Assembly (NCBI GenBank): GCA_949130485.1
Contig: OX422187.1
Span: 7,514,205-7,578,204, forward strand
Direction of reading: 5' to 3'
Source of the DNA: Agelas oroides
Lineage: Eukaryota > Porifera > Demospongiae > Agelasida > Agelasidae
DNA length: 64,000 bases
Positions 47,701-59,700 of the stretch are shown piece after piece (the first letter of the stretch is position 1; each line of letters opens with the position of its first letter). The notes beneath the pieces were generated by a model. That model was not told the origin of the DNA, made no database searches, and saw only the letters and a list, made by a program, of their open reading frames with translations. The translations under genes were made by a program, and so were the position numbers.

Positions 47701-50700
47701 TACTCCCAACTCGACTACTCAAACAAGGGTACATACACCAAAACTTGGTGGGAGTGCTAGAGATGTCTGAACATAGCTTGGCAAACTTACCACACTTAGC
47801 TTGGCATGTTTTCACATGCACAGCTGTTAAGCATACACACATCTGCCTCATATTTGTTATGCAAACATGGCATTTCAGCCTCATATTTATATAATATCTT
47901 GTTTTTGCGATTGACTCTGTTGCATGGGCATGTGCATGCACATGCACATCATGATGATTATCATTGAGAATTTTTGGAAATAAGAAGGACAGGTGCATGA
48001 GAAATCATAACTTTGAGATGCTACTACCCACAATTGGATATGACCAGCCACCGGGCTGACTGCCTTTCTTGTGTGAGGTAGCAGTCCCTAACTCCCGGTC
48101 TGCCCAGTGTAGCTGATGAGTTCTATCACAAAACACACTTACACACACAACCATGATATGCATACTCAATCCCTTGCATGTGCAATTCCAGAATATATAG
48201 CTACATAATGCAAACTAAGACTGCCACTTTGGAAGGTACAGAAACAGAGACAATGTGTGGAGAAATGCGAATTCTATTGAGTGCCCATGTAAGCAGTGAG
48301 GCAATAACTGACTTGCTAAATTGTGTCCACACTCCAGGGCTGATACCTGTGAATATGTGTACATTAGTGTTTATGACATGCTGTCTCTAATCGTAGGTGA
48401 TACCCAGTATTGATTCACTGCTGTTCAACATCCTTGTTCTTGGAGTTCTTTCCGATAGTCATGGTCGAGTGTGGAGACGGCAACAGTCTCAAATATGTGT
48501 TGTTGAGTGCACTCTAACACACCTTAAAGAAATTGACAAGGATACTAACACATGGTACCTCAAAATGCATAAGGTATGTAGTGAAATTTCTTACTGAGAT
48601 ATATAATAATCAGAAATCTGCAGAGAGGCTAAGATAGGTTTTATGTAGTAAAGTAGTGATGTAATCATGGAGATAACATTATTTGATCATAATTTGATGT
48701 GTATATGTATATCAGATATTATTACCACACAAACACTATTAGAACATGCTCAAAGGAAAGTATTTGCAACATTAATGTGTGTATCACTATCATTTTTCAT
48801 AGGATGAAAACACAACTGTACGAAGCACATATGCATTTCTCTCTCTGATGCCTGTTACTCACTGTGTTAGCCCTAGGAAGGTTTTGGAGTACTACACAAC
48901 TGGAGAGCTTGGTTAGTCTGTCATCTTGCTTTAATGATTGTGTGTATTGCATGTGATTAACAGTCTCCAAATGTTGCAAGAACAAGGAACAAATAATGGT
49001 ATAATTTCATAGTTGATCTAAATATTTTCTGATCTGGCTTATTTAGCCCACACATGCATGAAGCAGGTTAAACAATCAGTTTTATCCATCTGTCTGTCAG
49101 TTTTCCAATGTAAATTTCGAAATCTGTGGGTTAAACAGCTGCTTTACCTAGCAGTGACATTACAACTAATCAATGTATGTGTACCTAACTGACAAAAGTT
49201 GTTCAATCCCTTGCATTTCCAGCTCTTTCTTATTCAGCATTGATACCATTCACCATTTTATATAGTCAAAACGCATGATCCAATCTAGCACAAGAAATTC
49301 AATTCTGGGAATTTATGGCCGATCCAACTTAGTGCAAGCAGCCACTAATTAATTTTGGGTTGATCCAATGTAGCGCAATACCAGGAATGAAGCCTCTCAG
49401 TCGGCCCAGTCAGTTTATTTTGTGACAACAAAGAGTGTCAAGAACAATTTCCAGGAAAAAGAGCTATCCCATAAATGTTCTACTTTGGCGTTTGTAAGAC
49501 TTTTTGTTGCCAGGGCTGCTACTGTCTACCAGCTACTTCTGGAGAACTGAAGGCCAGGAACTCTGCATTTCTGTTTGACCCCAAAAATTTTCGTGTTTGA
49601 ATCCATTGCAGCACATGATCTAATCTAATGCAAGAAATTCAATTCCTAGAATTTATGGGTGGATCTAACTTAACGCATGGCCACTCATAATTTGCATGCA
49701 TTTTATTCGAATAATACGGTACATGGAGTCTGGCATGAGCCATTGAACTGTAGCAGCTTTATGTGTAGAAGTGAGTGCCAGGTGGCAGCAAATAAATAGC
49801 GGAAGCAACTGTATTGTTGTGTAGGTGAAATTCCCTTCTGAAGTTCTGAGTGTATTTTTTTTTCTCTGCAGTACCTCATGGAGAAGTTCTGATGGATGAT
49901 GCAATCTGCAAAGGAAAGGAACTTCAGCAATGTTACCAGTACCTTAGAAGGGTTGAGTGTGGTATCTCCTTGGCTAGGTTTCATGCTAATCCTAGCAAAC
50001 CAGAAGGATCACCCAAGGACTGCCTTCCAATTCTAATGAGGTATTTTATGGAATCTGCTGTTGCTTGCTTGTTTTACTTAATGCATGCAATATCAGCTGC
50101 TGCTGTTGTACAAATCAGTTGCACCTGGAGTCTCATGCACTGTGCCTGTAGTTACTCATGCAATAAGTTGACCTGTATCTGTAACAAATATGACAAAACT
50201 GCAGATATGTCAAACACAAGAATTTGCAGGCTCTCATGTGGAGAATAGAAAAGCAAGCCTAGTACACACTACCTGTCACACATGCTGAAGTTTCCATGGT
50301 GACCATGTATTACTTCACTACACTCTGATTTTAGATTATATGCTGCAGTGTTACGCATTTTGGCGGGTTTGATTGTAATAGTCTATATTGTCTCATTTGA
50401 AGCAATCAGTAAACTTTAAAGAGATAAATTTATACATTGTAGTATTTAGTTGGAATTGGAGAATGTGAAAATGATTTCCATGAGCAAAGAACGAAGTACT
50501 TAGTCATTGTCAAAAGAGAGTGGTCAGTTGCAAGCATCTTTCTGACAATAGAAATTGACTGACTTTTGGAGCTAGTATAGTGGGAAATTATGGGAGGAAA
50601 TAATGTCCATATGCATATTGCATGTGTACTGGGCTGTATTTTCTCTGCATGCCCACACGAGAGCCTAGAACAAGGTCACCACTAGAAATAATTTTTTATT

Positions 50701-53700
50701 GGAAAACACCTTCACCATTTGCTATTCACTATGAAATCTGAAACTAGTGAAGTATACTTGGGTAGTTCAGTGTAGAATACCCCTGACTAAGATCTGCTTC
50801 TATGAATTGCAGTACCTACTTGGCAGTTATCATACTCATTCCCATTATGGTAAAAGTGAAAATTTGAAACTGTTTACCAGAAAAATGAAAAAAAGTTGCA
50901 GAAACCTTGGATATAAATAGTTGGGTATATGCTAAATTGACCACATTCCTAATTTAGTCATGTGGCTGAATGCAGGAGTATATCTCAACAACTGTTGTCG
51001 TTCACAGTACACTTCAAAAATATCATTTATGGTAGCAAGGATAGGCCCATTTGAGCATGCATGTATGATTAAGGAATGTATGTACTAATAAAATCTCACT
51101 TGGCAAGATGATACATTATATGACTGGGAATATTTTTATATTGGTACCTACTAATTTTAACTACCCACTGACTACAATTAGCCACTACTTCAGTTTAATG
51201 GGCAACTTACTTTCTTGCTAAGTGGGATTTAGAAACAAACTAATGAGGTAAGCTAAGCAATGTTGTCTACCAAATAGACAGAAATGGTTTTTGAAATGGG
51301 TCAAAGGTGGGAAGATTGCCACGCTGACATCATGTGACCTTTCTTTAGGTCTCCTGCTCATGCAGTTCACGTTTCAGCTGTAGCTACGATTGATGTATGT
51401 ACGTCTTCCAAAGTAGCAGAACAAGTGCTCCAGAACCATAGCATCTCAACTGTGGACAGTTTGGCTGACGTTTACACACCGTAAAATCGAGTGTATGGAC
51501 AAAAAAAAATAACATTTTTACGTAGCTTGACAATTGGCAATTGAAATATTGAACCAGACAGGCCTCAATCCTGCTGAGTAGGCCTGGTACATGACTCAAA
51601 ACTGACTGAAGACTGCTTTTTTGCTAAACCAAAGCATCTTCCATCATAAGTATCAACAGGCTACTAACATGACACTTTGAATAGTAGAAATAGACACCAC
51701 ACTCTACTAGCACGCTTGCAACCATTAACAGAACAATGATGCATTTTTAGGCATAATTTAACTTTCCATAGTATTTATTCTGAAGATTGTTGCTCAAAAG
51801 TTAAGTAAACCATAGACACCTGCTGATAAGCCTCCAGTGTGTAGTTAAATGCCCTCCCTTTTCCGTGTACTTAAGGCCTGAGTCAAGCTATTTGTGATGA
51901 AAATTGATATTATTTATTGCCAGATTTTATTTTTCACTCTCACACCAACCAAATACCTCTTCTCAGACTTTTAAGATCAAATATTATAAACAACTATACA
52001 TCAGTGCAATACAGGCAGTACAACTGCACAAGAATAAAATTAATATGTTAAAGAAAAGTGGCAGAGTGAAAAATAACAGGTGTAGAAAAAGTAAAATATG
52101 GAGGGAAATGACATTTATTGATGAAATGGGAGTCCAGCTGGAAGTGCACTTGGTTGTAACTCGAAGGCCTGGTTTACCACTGTGAGGTGAGTAGCAAATA
52201 TCAGCACCAACTGGAATGAATGTGCAGACAGCATTGTGAATGAGAGGTCTCAGCAGAACTAGAATCTGAAGATGGCAGACTTTTATGAACATGTAGTGGA
52301 GCTTTCAATCTGAGCAGGTGTGCTGGCACTTTAAGCTATCTCCTCTTTCCTATTACAGGGGTCCAATGTTTCTTTTCATGACAGATGAATTTCACACCAT
52401 AAGCATCGTCTATCTTTTCATGTTCAACAGCTGTACATGCATTGAGGTCAACAGTTTGCTCTACTGATTTCCACGTAGTCACTGTTGTCAACTAGCGTCG
52501 GGGAACGCCTTGAGGTATTGCCACTATCATTATCATAATGCCCCCCATTCCAATCAACATCCAGCTTCACTGGCAAAATGTCAGCCTGCTGACCACAGTG
52601 ATAGTTGGACTTCCAGACTCCTGCTTGGCAGTGCTACTGGTAGGGTTGGAAGCAGGTCACTGGTGTTGGTAGTTGTACATTACTCTCTCTTCATCCTCTC
52701 CTTTTTTGCTTCCTCCTACAACCAGCATGCCTGCCGCTCTTGGTCCCATTTTGTGTACACTGCCAGCACTGCCCATCGAAAGTCCATGTTGTTACAACTG
52801 TAGACAGATAGACATAAGGACCCCAGTCTTTGCTAAGTCTGCGTCCAAGTCATCAACAACACAGATGCAAGTTTTTCATGCCTTCCTCTATTTTCTACAT
52901 ATGTCCTAAATCTACCATTGTGGAAGGAAACCAGCATTTGAAATTGATGATGATCGGTTGTGGATTGGAATATTGAAGCATTGTGTTGATGCAGGAATCT
53001 GTTGATTGAGAAAGGAAATAAACTTATCCAATTATCATATTTGGTTGTCCTGACTTTGTAAACATCTGCCACAACCACATAGTACTTACTTGTGCAAAAT
53101 CATCTCTGTGTATGAGTGTCTGAATTTGCCTGATATCTGAAGCTTGTACATTTGTTCTATTGCAGAAAAGGGGGGGGGGAAGGGGGGCATAGTGCATACA
53201 GAAGATGTACAACAACTTGGTAGCCATCAGTATAATAACGAGTTTTCTATTGAGCTGTTGTTAGTTAATTAGAACAATTGCTGCTTTCTTCATTATATGT
53301 TGTAGAATGTGATTGTTTTGCCAAATGACCATGTGTTAAAGTTTTGTCTGCAAGTTACCTCAAGCCTGGCTATGGGACAAGTTGCACACAGACACAGAGC
53401 TTTGAGATGAACTTGTGCCTATGTATATATATATATACAAGACTTTAAAAACATTAAAAATGTAAAAAGATGTAGGGATGGCATGCCAAAAAGTATGCAA
53501 ACAAGGTAGGAATAATTCATGAAAGCAAAGGTCAACATATTGGCAATGCCCCATCTTTTTCACACTACAGCTGATGGAATGCTGCTAGATCCTATTAGCC
53601 TTGTTCCTGAGCCAACGTGGGAGAAGTGGCCTGGGGACGAGGTTAAAACCATGCCATGTACTTTAATTAACGACACTATCATAAGTCTGCAATCTACTCC

Positions 53701-56700
53701 AACTCACTGCTTAAGTTGTTGAAGTGGTTCCGTATAACATAATGCTACCAAGAAGATCATACTAGCCTCGTTCCCAGGCCATGTGGGAGAAGGAAGTGGC
53801 CTGAGAACGAGGCTACAGGCATGAACTGCCAGTAAAGGTTGTGAACTTGTGGTACATTTTAGGAAGACCCCCCATGCTCTGTCTAACTGTAGTGTGAAAA
53901 AGATGTAGGGATGGGGCTTGTTTGCATACTTTTTGGCATGCCATCCCTACATCTTTTTACACTTTTAATGTTTTTTAAGTCTTGTTTCTGTACTTTTTTG
54001 ATGTTAATCTCAGTTACAGTTAGACCTAAGCCTAAAATATTTCAAGTGTAACCGCAACACCAGAACTTTTGAAACGGCGTTGACAGTTTAGTAGTGGTTC
54101 CAGGCATGAAATAATTATAGCCAGCTAGAACCTGATGAAGGGCCACCCACTCTCCGTACCAAACTTTGTGAAACCAATTCCATGATTCAGTTGTCAACCA
54201 CATGACGACTGACCAGCTGCACCACAGAAAACTATCATACTGACAACTGACCATCCTAGCTTTACAGTTCACTAAAGCTGTGAGTAGGCTGTTTTTAGTG
54301 TAGCTACAAGTAGGCAGCTGAGTGCAGCGCTTTACCTATGTGGTGTTCATAAGCCTTGCCCAATGCCGCGGGGGGAAAAGACCGTGCCAGCCGTGCATAC
54401 TGCCCGCTGGCGATTTCGCTTGTGTACTAGTCTTGCTTCCAGACCAATGACCGTGGTCTTTGGTCTGGGAACGAGAATTCATGTGCGCGTGCGTGCAAAA
54501 TTAAAAAATGGCGTCCTAAGCAATGGACAGCAGCCTCAGTGTTGTGAATGGCTTTTGTTGGCCAGGGTGAATTTGAAGCTATGAAGACGCTGAGTGGTCG
54601 TAGAACTCCGCGCTGTGATAAGCATCAGTTTCGTGCTAAAATGACGGTGAGCACTTAAACCATTTTCGAGATATCATTGTTGAAAGATTGAAGGCTGAAC
54701 GAAGAAAGAAAGAAAGAAGAATACGAAAAATGGCACTTTCGCTACCGCACACTGTTGCGTTTGGCTGTCTTCCGCGACGCTTTTGGGCAACTATATGAGT
54801 CTTGCTGATCACAAAGGCACTCAAAGAAGAAGCCTGGGTGCTTAAATAAGCTTTTAGCGCATTTGTGGTGAAGTTATACGGCTTTTGCTTAAGTATTGCT
54901 TATATTGCGCGTCAGCGCCATCCCTACATAGATAGAGAGTCTACAGACTATCTGATATGGGGCAACTGAAACGAAATTCCAGTGAATGATGAGGCAAGCC
55001 TGAGCTCTTGCAATCTAGACAGACCCCACCTAACATTTCAGTTAAACAGACCCAGCCCAGTTTTTCAGCTAGACATACCCAGCCCAGTTTTTCAGCTAGA
55101 CAGACCCGACCCAGTTTTTCAGCTAGACAGACCTGACCCAATTGTTCATCTAGGTTCTCATATCAAATCGTGAAGTGAGCAGGGGAATCTCTGCTATCTG
55201 TTGGTTTGAGCAGCCCAGTTTTTACTATTTTGAATCCTGAGGGTGAAGCAGTGAGCCATTTAGCTATGGTACACTAGTACTTAACTCTCAGGTCACTGGG
55301 GGTGCAGTTTAAACTTGTTTATAATTCAGAACTAATAAAACTTGGGGGTAGCTTGAGTTTTATTTTATGAATAACCTACAAACCACCACGGCAAGAAAAA
55401 TATTTGTAGTAGACTACTCGTAAGCTCCTGATTTTATAGACCATAGTATATTTAGAGACTATAGTTACAGATGCTACTGGAAATGAGGACATGACAAATA
55501 GAAGTTTTAGATCTGCTATTTCATCAAAAAATTATTCCGCAGGTACATGAAAACAAATGTTACTCCATCCTGGTCAGAATTCTGGAATTTCATCAAATTC
55601 CTGAGCTTTCAGCTTCAAGACTGCGAAATGAGCTACTATACTGATCCTGATATCATGGATGATGGTTCACTGTCTGGTTTTAAAGAGTTCATTGTGAAAT
55701 TTATGATCCAGATGTCCAAGGTAAATGCATACATGATGCAGATATACCGCATAATTTCCTACTTTGACCCGATTATCTTACTATATACTTCAGGAATTTA
55801 CATCTCCTTCTTTGAAAAAAGCTTGGGAAGCTGAAGCTGAGGAAGAATCAGAAGATGATATCATAGCAAAGTACAACTTCATTGATGAACAAAGATGGAA
55901 CACAAGGTTGGTGTGCTTGAGTATGGGCACCTGTGACTTGTCTTAAGCTTTAACAAGGGAACACAATTTCTCCCAGTGTTACCATATATAGTACTTTGTG
56001 TGTTTTTAATTTATGCATCCCCCTTTCCAGAAAGCAATGGCAATTTAATGACAGAAGTAATGTTTAATTTTTTGTCAAATATTTGTAGACTTAATATTGC
56101 GATCCTGCAGTACTCACATTACTTTTATCTGGGCATGGTCCTGCGAGTGAGGTTTCATTTCAACCCTACTATTAGAGTTGTAGGTTGCAGTAGCTAGCTG
56201 TCCAGAGAGGAACAACTATAATGGAGCTAAGTCACCCCTGGTCAGTTACTACTACTTGAACGGTTAAGGCATCCTTAACTTTGTTACTTGTAACACGGAA
56301 GTACGTGAAGATATGAGTTTATGGAAATTGAATGGCTGCCGAATGTAGGATTCTTTGCTTTGTCATCATTATTCTGACCGTTAGTCTTTTCTGTATAGCT
56401 TTGTTTTAGCACTGGTTGTGAAATAGGTATGTCTGAATTTCAGAAGAGATATCACTGAGACCGAGAGCTGTGTGTTTCTGCAAGCAGGACAGAAGTAAAG
56501 CTCAAGTCATTTCAAGCGACAATGACTGATTGTGATTGTCTTTGGCAGTTTATGTGAAACATTAGCCATCCTTAGCATAAAGATCTCAGGCCATTTCTGT
56601 GTACAATATCAAATGTCACAAAAAAAGTTTTCTGAACGAAAACAAGTGCATGTAGGGATGGAACCCTCAAAAACCAACCAAAGTAGATGGGAATGACACC

Positions 56701-59700
56701 ACAATACTTTCACACCATCCCTACATTTTGTGCCATTTTACCAACTATGCCTTTTGTTTGTTATTGGTGTGCATAGGAGGGTTGTTGAAGCCAGTGGGAT
56801 GGGTAGTGCTGCATGGGCGTGTAGTGCATGTTGATGTGCATGGAGAAGTCATGCTGTGGGTGGCTGCAACTTGATTGCTACTGAGCATGGCAGATGTGGT
56901 GAGTGCAATACTCGGTGAATTATGCTGTTCTTTCGCGTTGGAATCATTGTCATAGCTTCAGCTGTTATCGTGCTATCCTGGTGGAAGGTAGGGGAAAGAA
57001 GAAGTCAGAAGATAGAAGATTTGCCCTTTTTAGCGACTTACTGGTCTGGTACTTTAGCGATGCTTTCCAGCAAAGTCCTGTTACTCATGAAAGCACTTGA
57101 TAATGACTGATATGGCTCACAGAAGCGTAATAACTAATCTAACACAGACATTTCGAATGTATCGTTTGTGCACTTTTAATGTGGCCGCCATTTTTTCGGA
57201 GCAATCCCTACATATGGTGTACTACCGTACACCATGATATCCAGGTGGCATTTTTGTCCTTAATTCCGTACCCCGACGATGTGGACAGTATGAAAGTTAG
57301 GGACCAGCTGAATATGCCCCATTTTTACATATTTACTGCTATGTAGCAGCCCTACAGTAGAATATCATTTCATGCCAGCTGGTTTCTGTTAGACCAAGAC
57401 CTATAGTAATACTGGCTACAGTCTTGGATATTAGGCTACAGCTTCAGTTGCGCATTTAAGTGATTTTATTGCAAGTACTAGCTTGTTTATAACAACTAGC
57501 TGCCATTAATTAGTTGCCATGACAAAATTGTTTTCATTTTCCACATTGTTAAGCATTGTTGTCATTGTTGGTACAAACCCCACGTTCATACTGCCATGGG
57601 TTCATGAGAAATGAACAGTTAGCATATATGCATAGGCTGCCTTAACTGTTCTGAGTTTCTGGCAGTAAGTTACAATCGAATTGATGCTGAAGACACCAGG
57701 ACTTGAAGCCATAGCTACACGTAGCAGCAGTGGGTGCCAACATTCAAGCATTTGTGCATGGCTCTGTGGATTGAGAGTTGATTGCAGTAGGCTCATTCAT
57801 AAGTGCACATCAGTCAACTAGTCTTGCTAACGTTTACATCATCAAATCTGTGGCATTGCTGCCACAACCTGAAAAATAACATGTATTCTCGCCTCGCATC
57901 ATATTACAATAAAACTTTATAACTTGCTCTTTTATGCTGGCTGGAGGTCTTGGTATGACTGACATCTTCATCTGAAGGAAAGTTGTGGCACCTCACTAAC
58001 TTGCTTGCCCAGCATAGACAGATATGCATGTAGCAGCTGTTGTCCTTTATGAGGGTAACTACGTATGTACCTGTCAGAGTTGTTGATTAGCCTTTCAGTT
58101 TCTTGTTTGGTTACTGGCTCTCTAATTAAACCTTACACACAATTGTTCTTGTAATTAATCTCCTATTTATTTGTACGCTGCCTGTTTTCTGGAGCATTTG
58201 CAATCATATGAAAGTTGAACTGTTTTATATGTTGTATGAATTTGTAATAATACAGTTTATATATTTTTGTTTTACAGCAATCATCCCTACCTGTTCTTCA
58301 ACCAAGGCCATCACACCATGACATTCCTTGGTTTCTCAATATCACCTGATGGTGATCTGATTGATCATGAAACCAAGGAGATTATTGAAAGAGGTCTTAT
58401 GTCCAAAACTCTGTTTACTGACCTCCAAGCATATGGTGCTCTGTCCAGTGAAGAATATGATGAACAAAACAAGTATGTCCTTAGCATTAGAATCACTTTC
58501 TCTACCACTTATCCTCAAGCACAAAATTTTCACTCACAGATATTAATTTACGCATACTTAACCATGTGTATGAATGTATTTGACATGCATTGTTGTCTGC
58601 CTGAAAAAGCCCAAAATACAAAGTATTGCAGCCAATTTTGATTTGTGAGGGAAAGAAGAGGAGTGTATCACCACCATGAGCTGGTATATAGTGATGTACA
58701 TGCCAGTGTATATTGAGACCTGCTGTCTAGACTTCTGGGATAAAAATTTCTTTTGTTACCACCTAAATGTTTATCCTTCTCTCTAACTTGGGGCGAGTGT
58801 AAAACCTAGCCTTATTCCCAGGGTCCCCAGTTTTTACCTTCCATTCACGTTCACAATAATACACACGAGGTGGATGTAAGGGGGGAGGTGTCGATATTCA
58901 AATTTCAAATATGTATGAACTAAGCTTGAAAGTGAGTTTCTTACCAGTCAAGACGAGTAGTTTTGACCACGCTAGCGTCTGGAGTCCAGAACTGTGCTAG
59001 AGTGCTTGATGATCCAGTGCGTTGTTTTAGGAGTTTGGCCCCTCCCCCTACATCCACCTTGTGTCCACCTGACATCATTCACGTGATGAATGGAGACCAA
59101 GCCTTCCCTGTTTTTGGGCGTTCTTTCACTTCCGTGTATTATTGTGAAGGCAAACAAAGGTAAAGACTGCATTCACATGAAAGCAAAAACCTTTATCTGT
59201 ATTTTGACTGGATTGATTGACTAGATTGTGGACTGGATTTTCAGATTTTCATGATTTGTGTATAACTTTTGCAGTGGTAACCACACCACAACTGAAAAGA
59301 AGATACAGTTAGATGGAAAATTAATGGGAGCATGTCCTGTGCATGCTATGAGTATTGAATGTTGAACTTCTGTATTACAGGTTTGAGTTGTAATTCACAA
59401 CACTATAGCCTCAGCAACAGACCACAACTTAGCACTTTTGGTCCATAGTCATGTGTTTTAATTACTTGGCCACAAATACTTAAAAAATGAGCATGCTAAT
59501 GGTTTGTTACAAATGGAACATGTAAAAAGCTAGATTGTCCACCTGTTTTTGTTCACATCTTAGCTACTGCTTGAAAATTAAAAAAATTAATACAAAACTG
59601 AGTCTAAGGGTCCAGTCCATAAAACCAGAGTCCAGGATTTACAACTGACTTCCAAATTATTATGAAGCTCTGTGTAGGCAGGAAAAATTTGATTTAGAGA

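Larger units (their letters stand above)
43134..48396 (+). other. RNF213-like intron 16, 5.3 kb
   Basis: Contains three TACCGTA-ended MITEs (43931, 44741, 47013), a degenerate tandem region (45655-45880), a solo Helitron-like 3' end (46274) and a perfect hairpin (47419-47453). Stretches 43200-43930 and 47610-48396 show no structure I can name. Confidence 0.7.
53438..53984. mobile_element. Inverted-repeat element with TGTAGGGATGG arms and two internal hairpins
   Basis: The left arm (caagactttaaaaacattaa then aaatgtaaaaagatgtaggg) pairs with 53917-53984 (ccctacatctttttacactt then ttaatgttttttaagtcttg). A second inner pair (ccatctttttcacactacag and ctgtagtgtgaaaaagatg) is nested inside. A TA microsatellite precedes the left end. 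Confidence 0.8.
50041..55542 (+). other. RNF213-like intron 19, 5.5 kb
   Basis: Stretches 50041-53430 contain no structure I can defend, apart from ORFs lacking domains around 51904-53078. From 53438 there are a long-inverted-repeat element, three small related hairpins and a 27-bp tandem array. Confidence 0.65.

Noticed and set aside
51904-53078. Several ORFs of 78-102 codons on both strands in intron 19
   Set aside because: No recognisable domain, no shared frame, no splice-supported extension; probably chance or very old debris.
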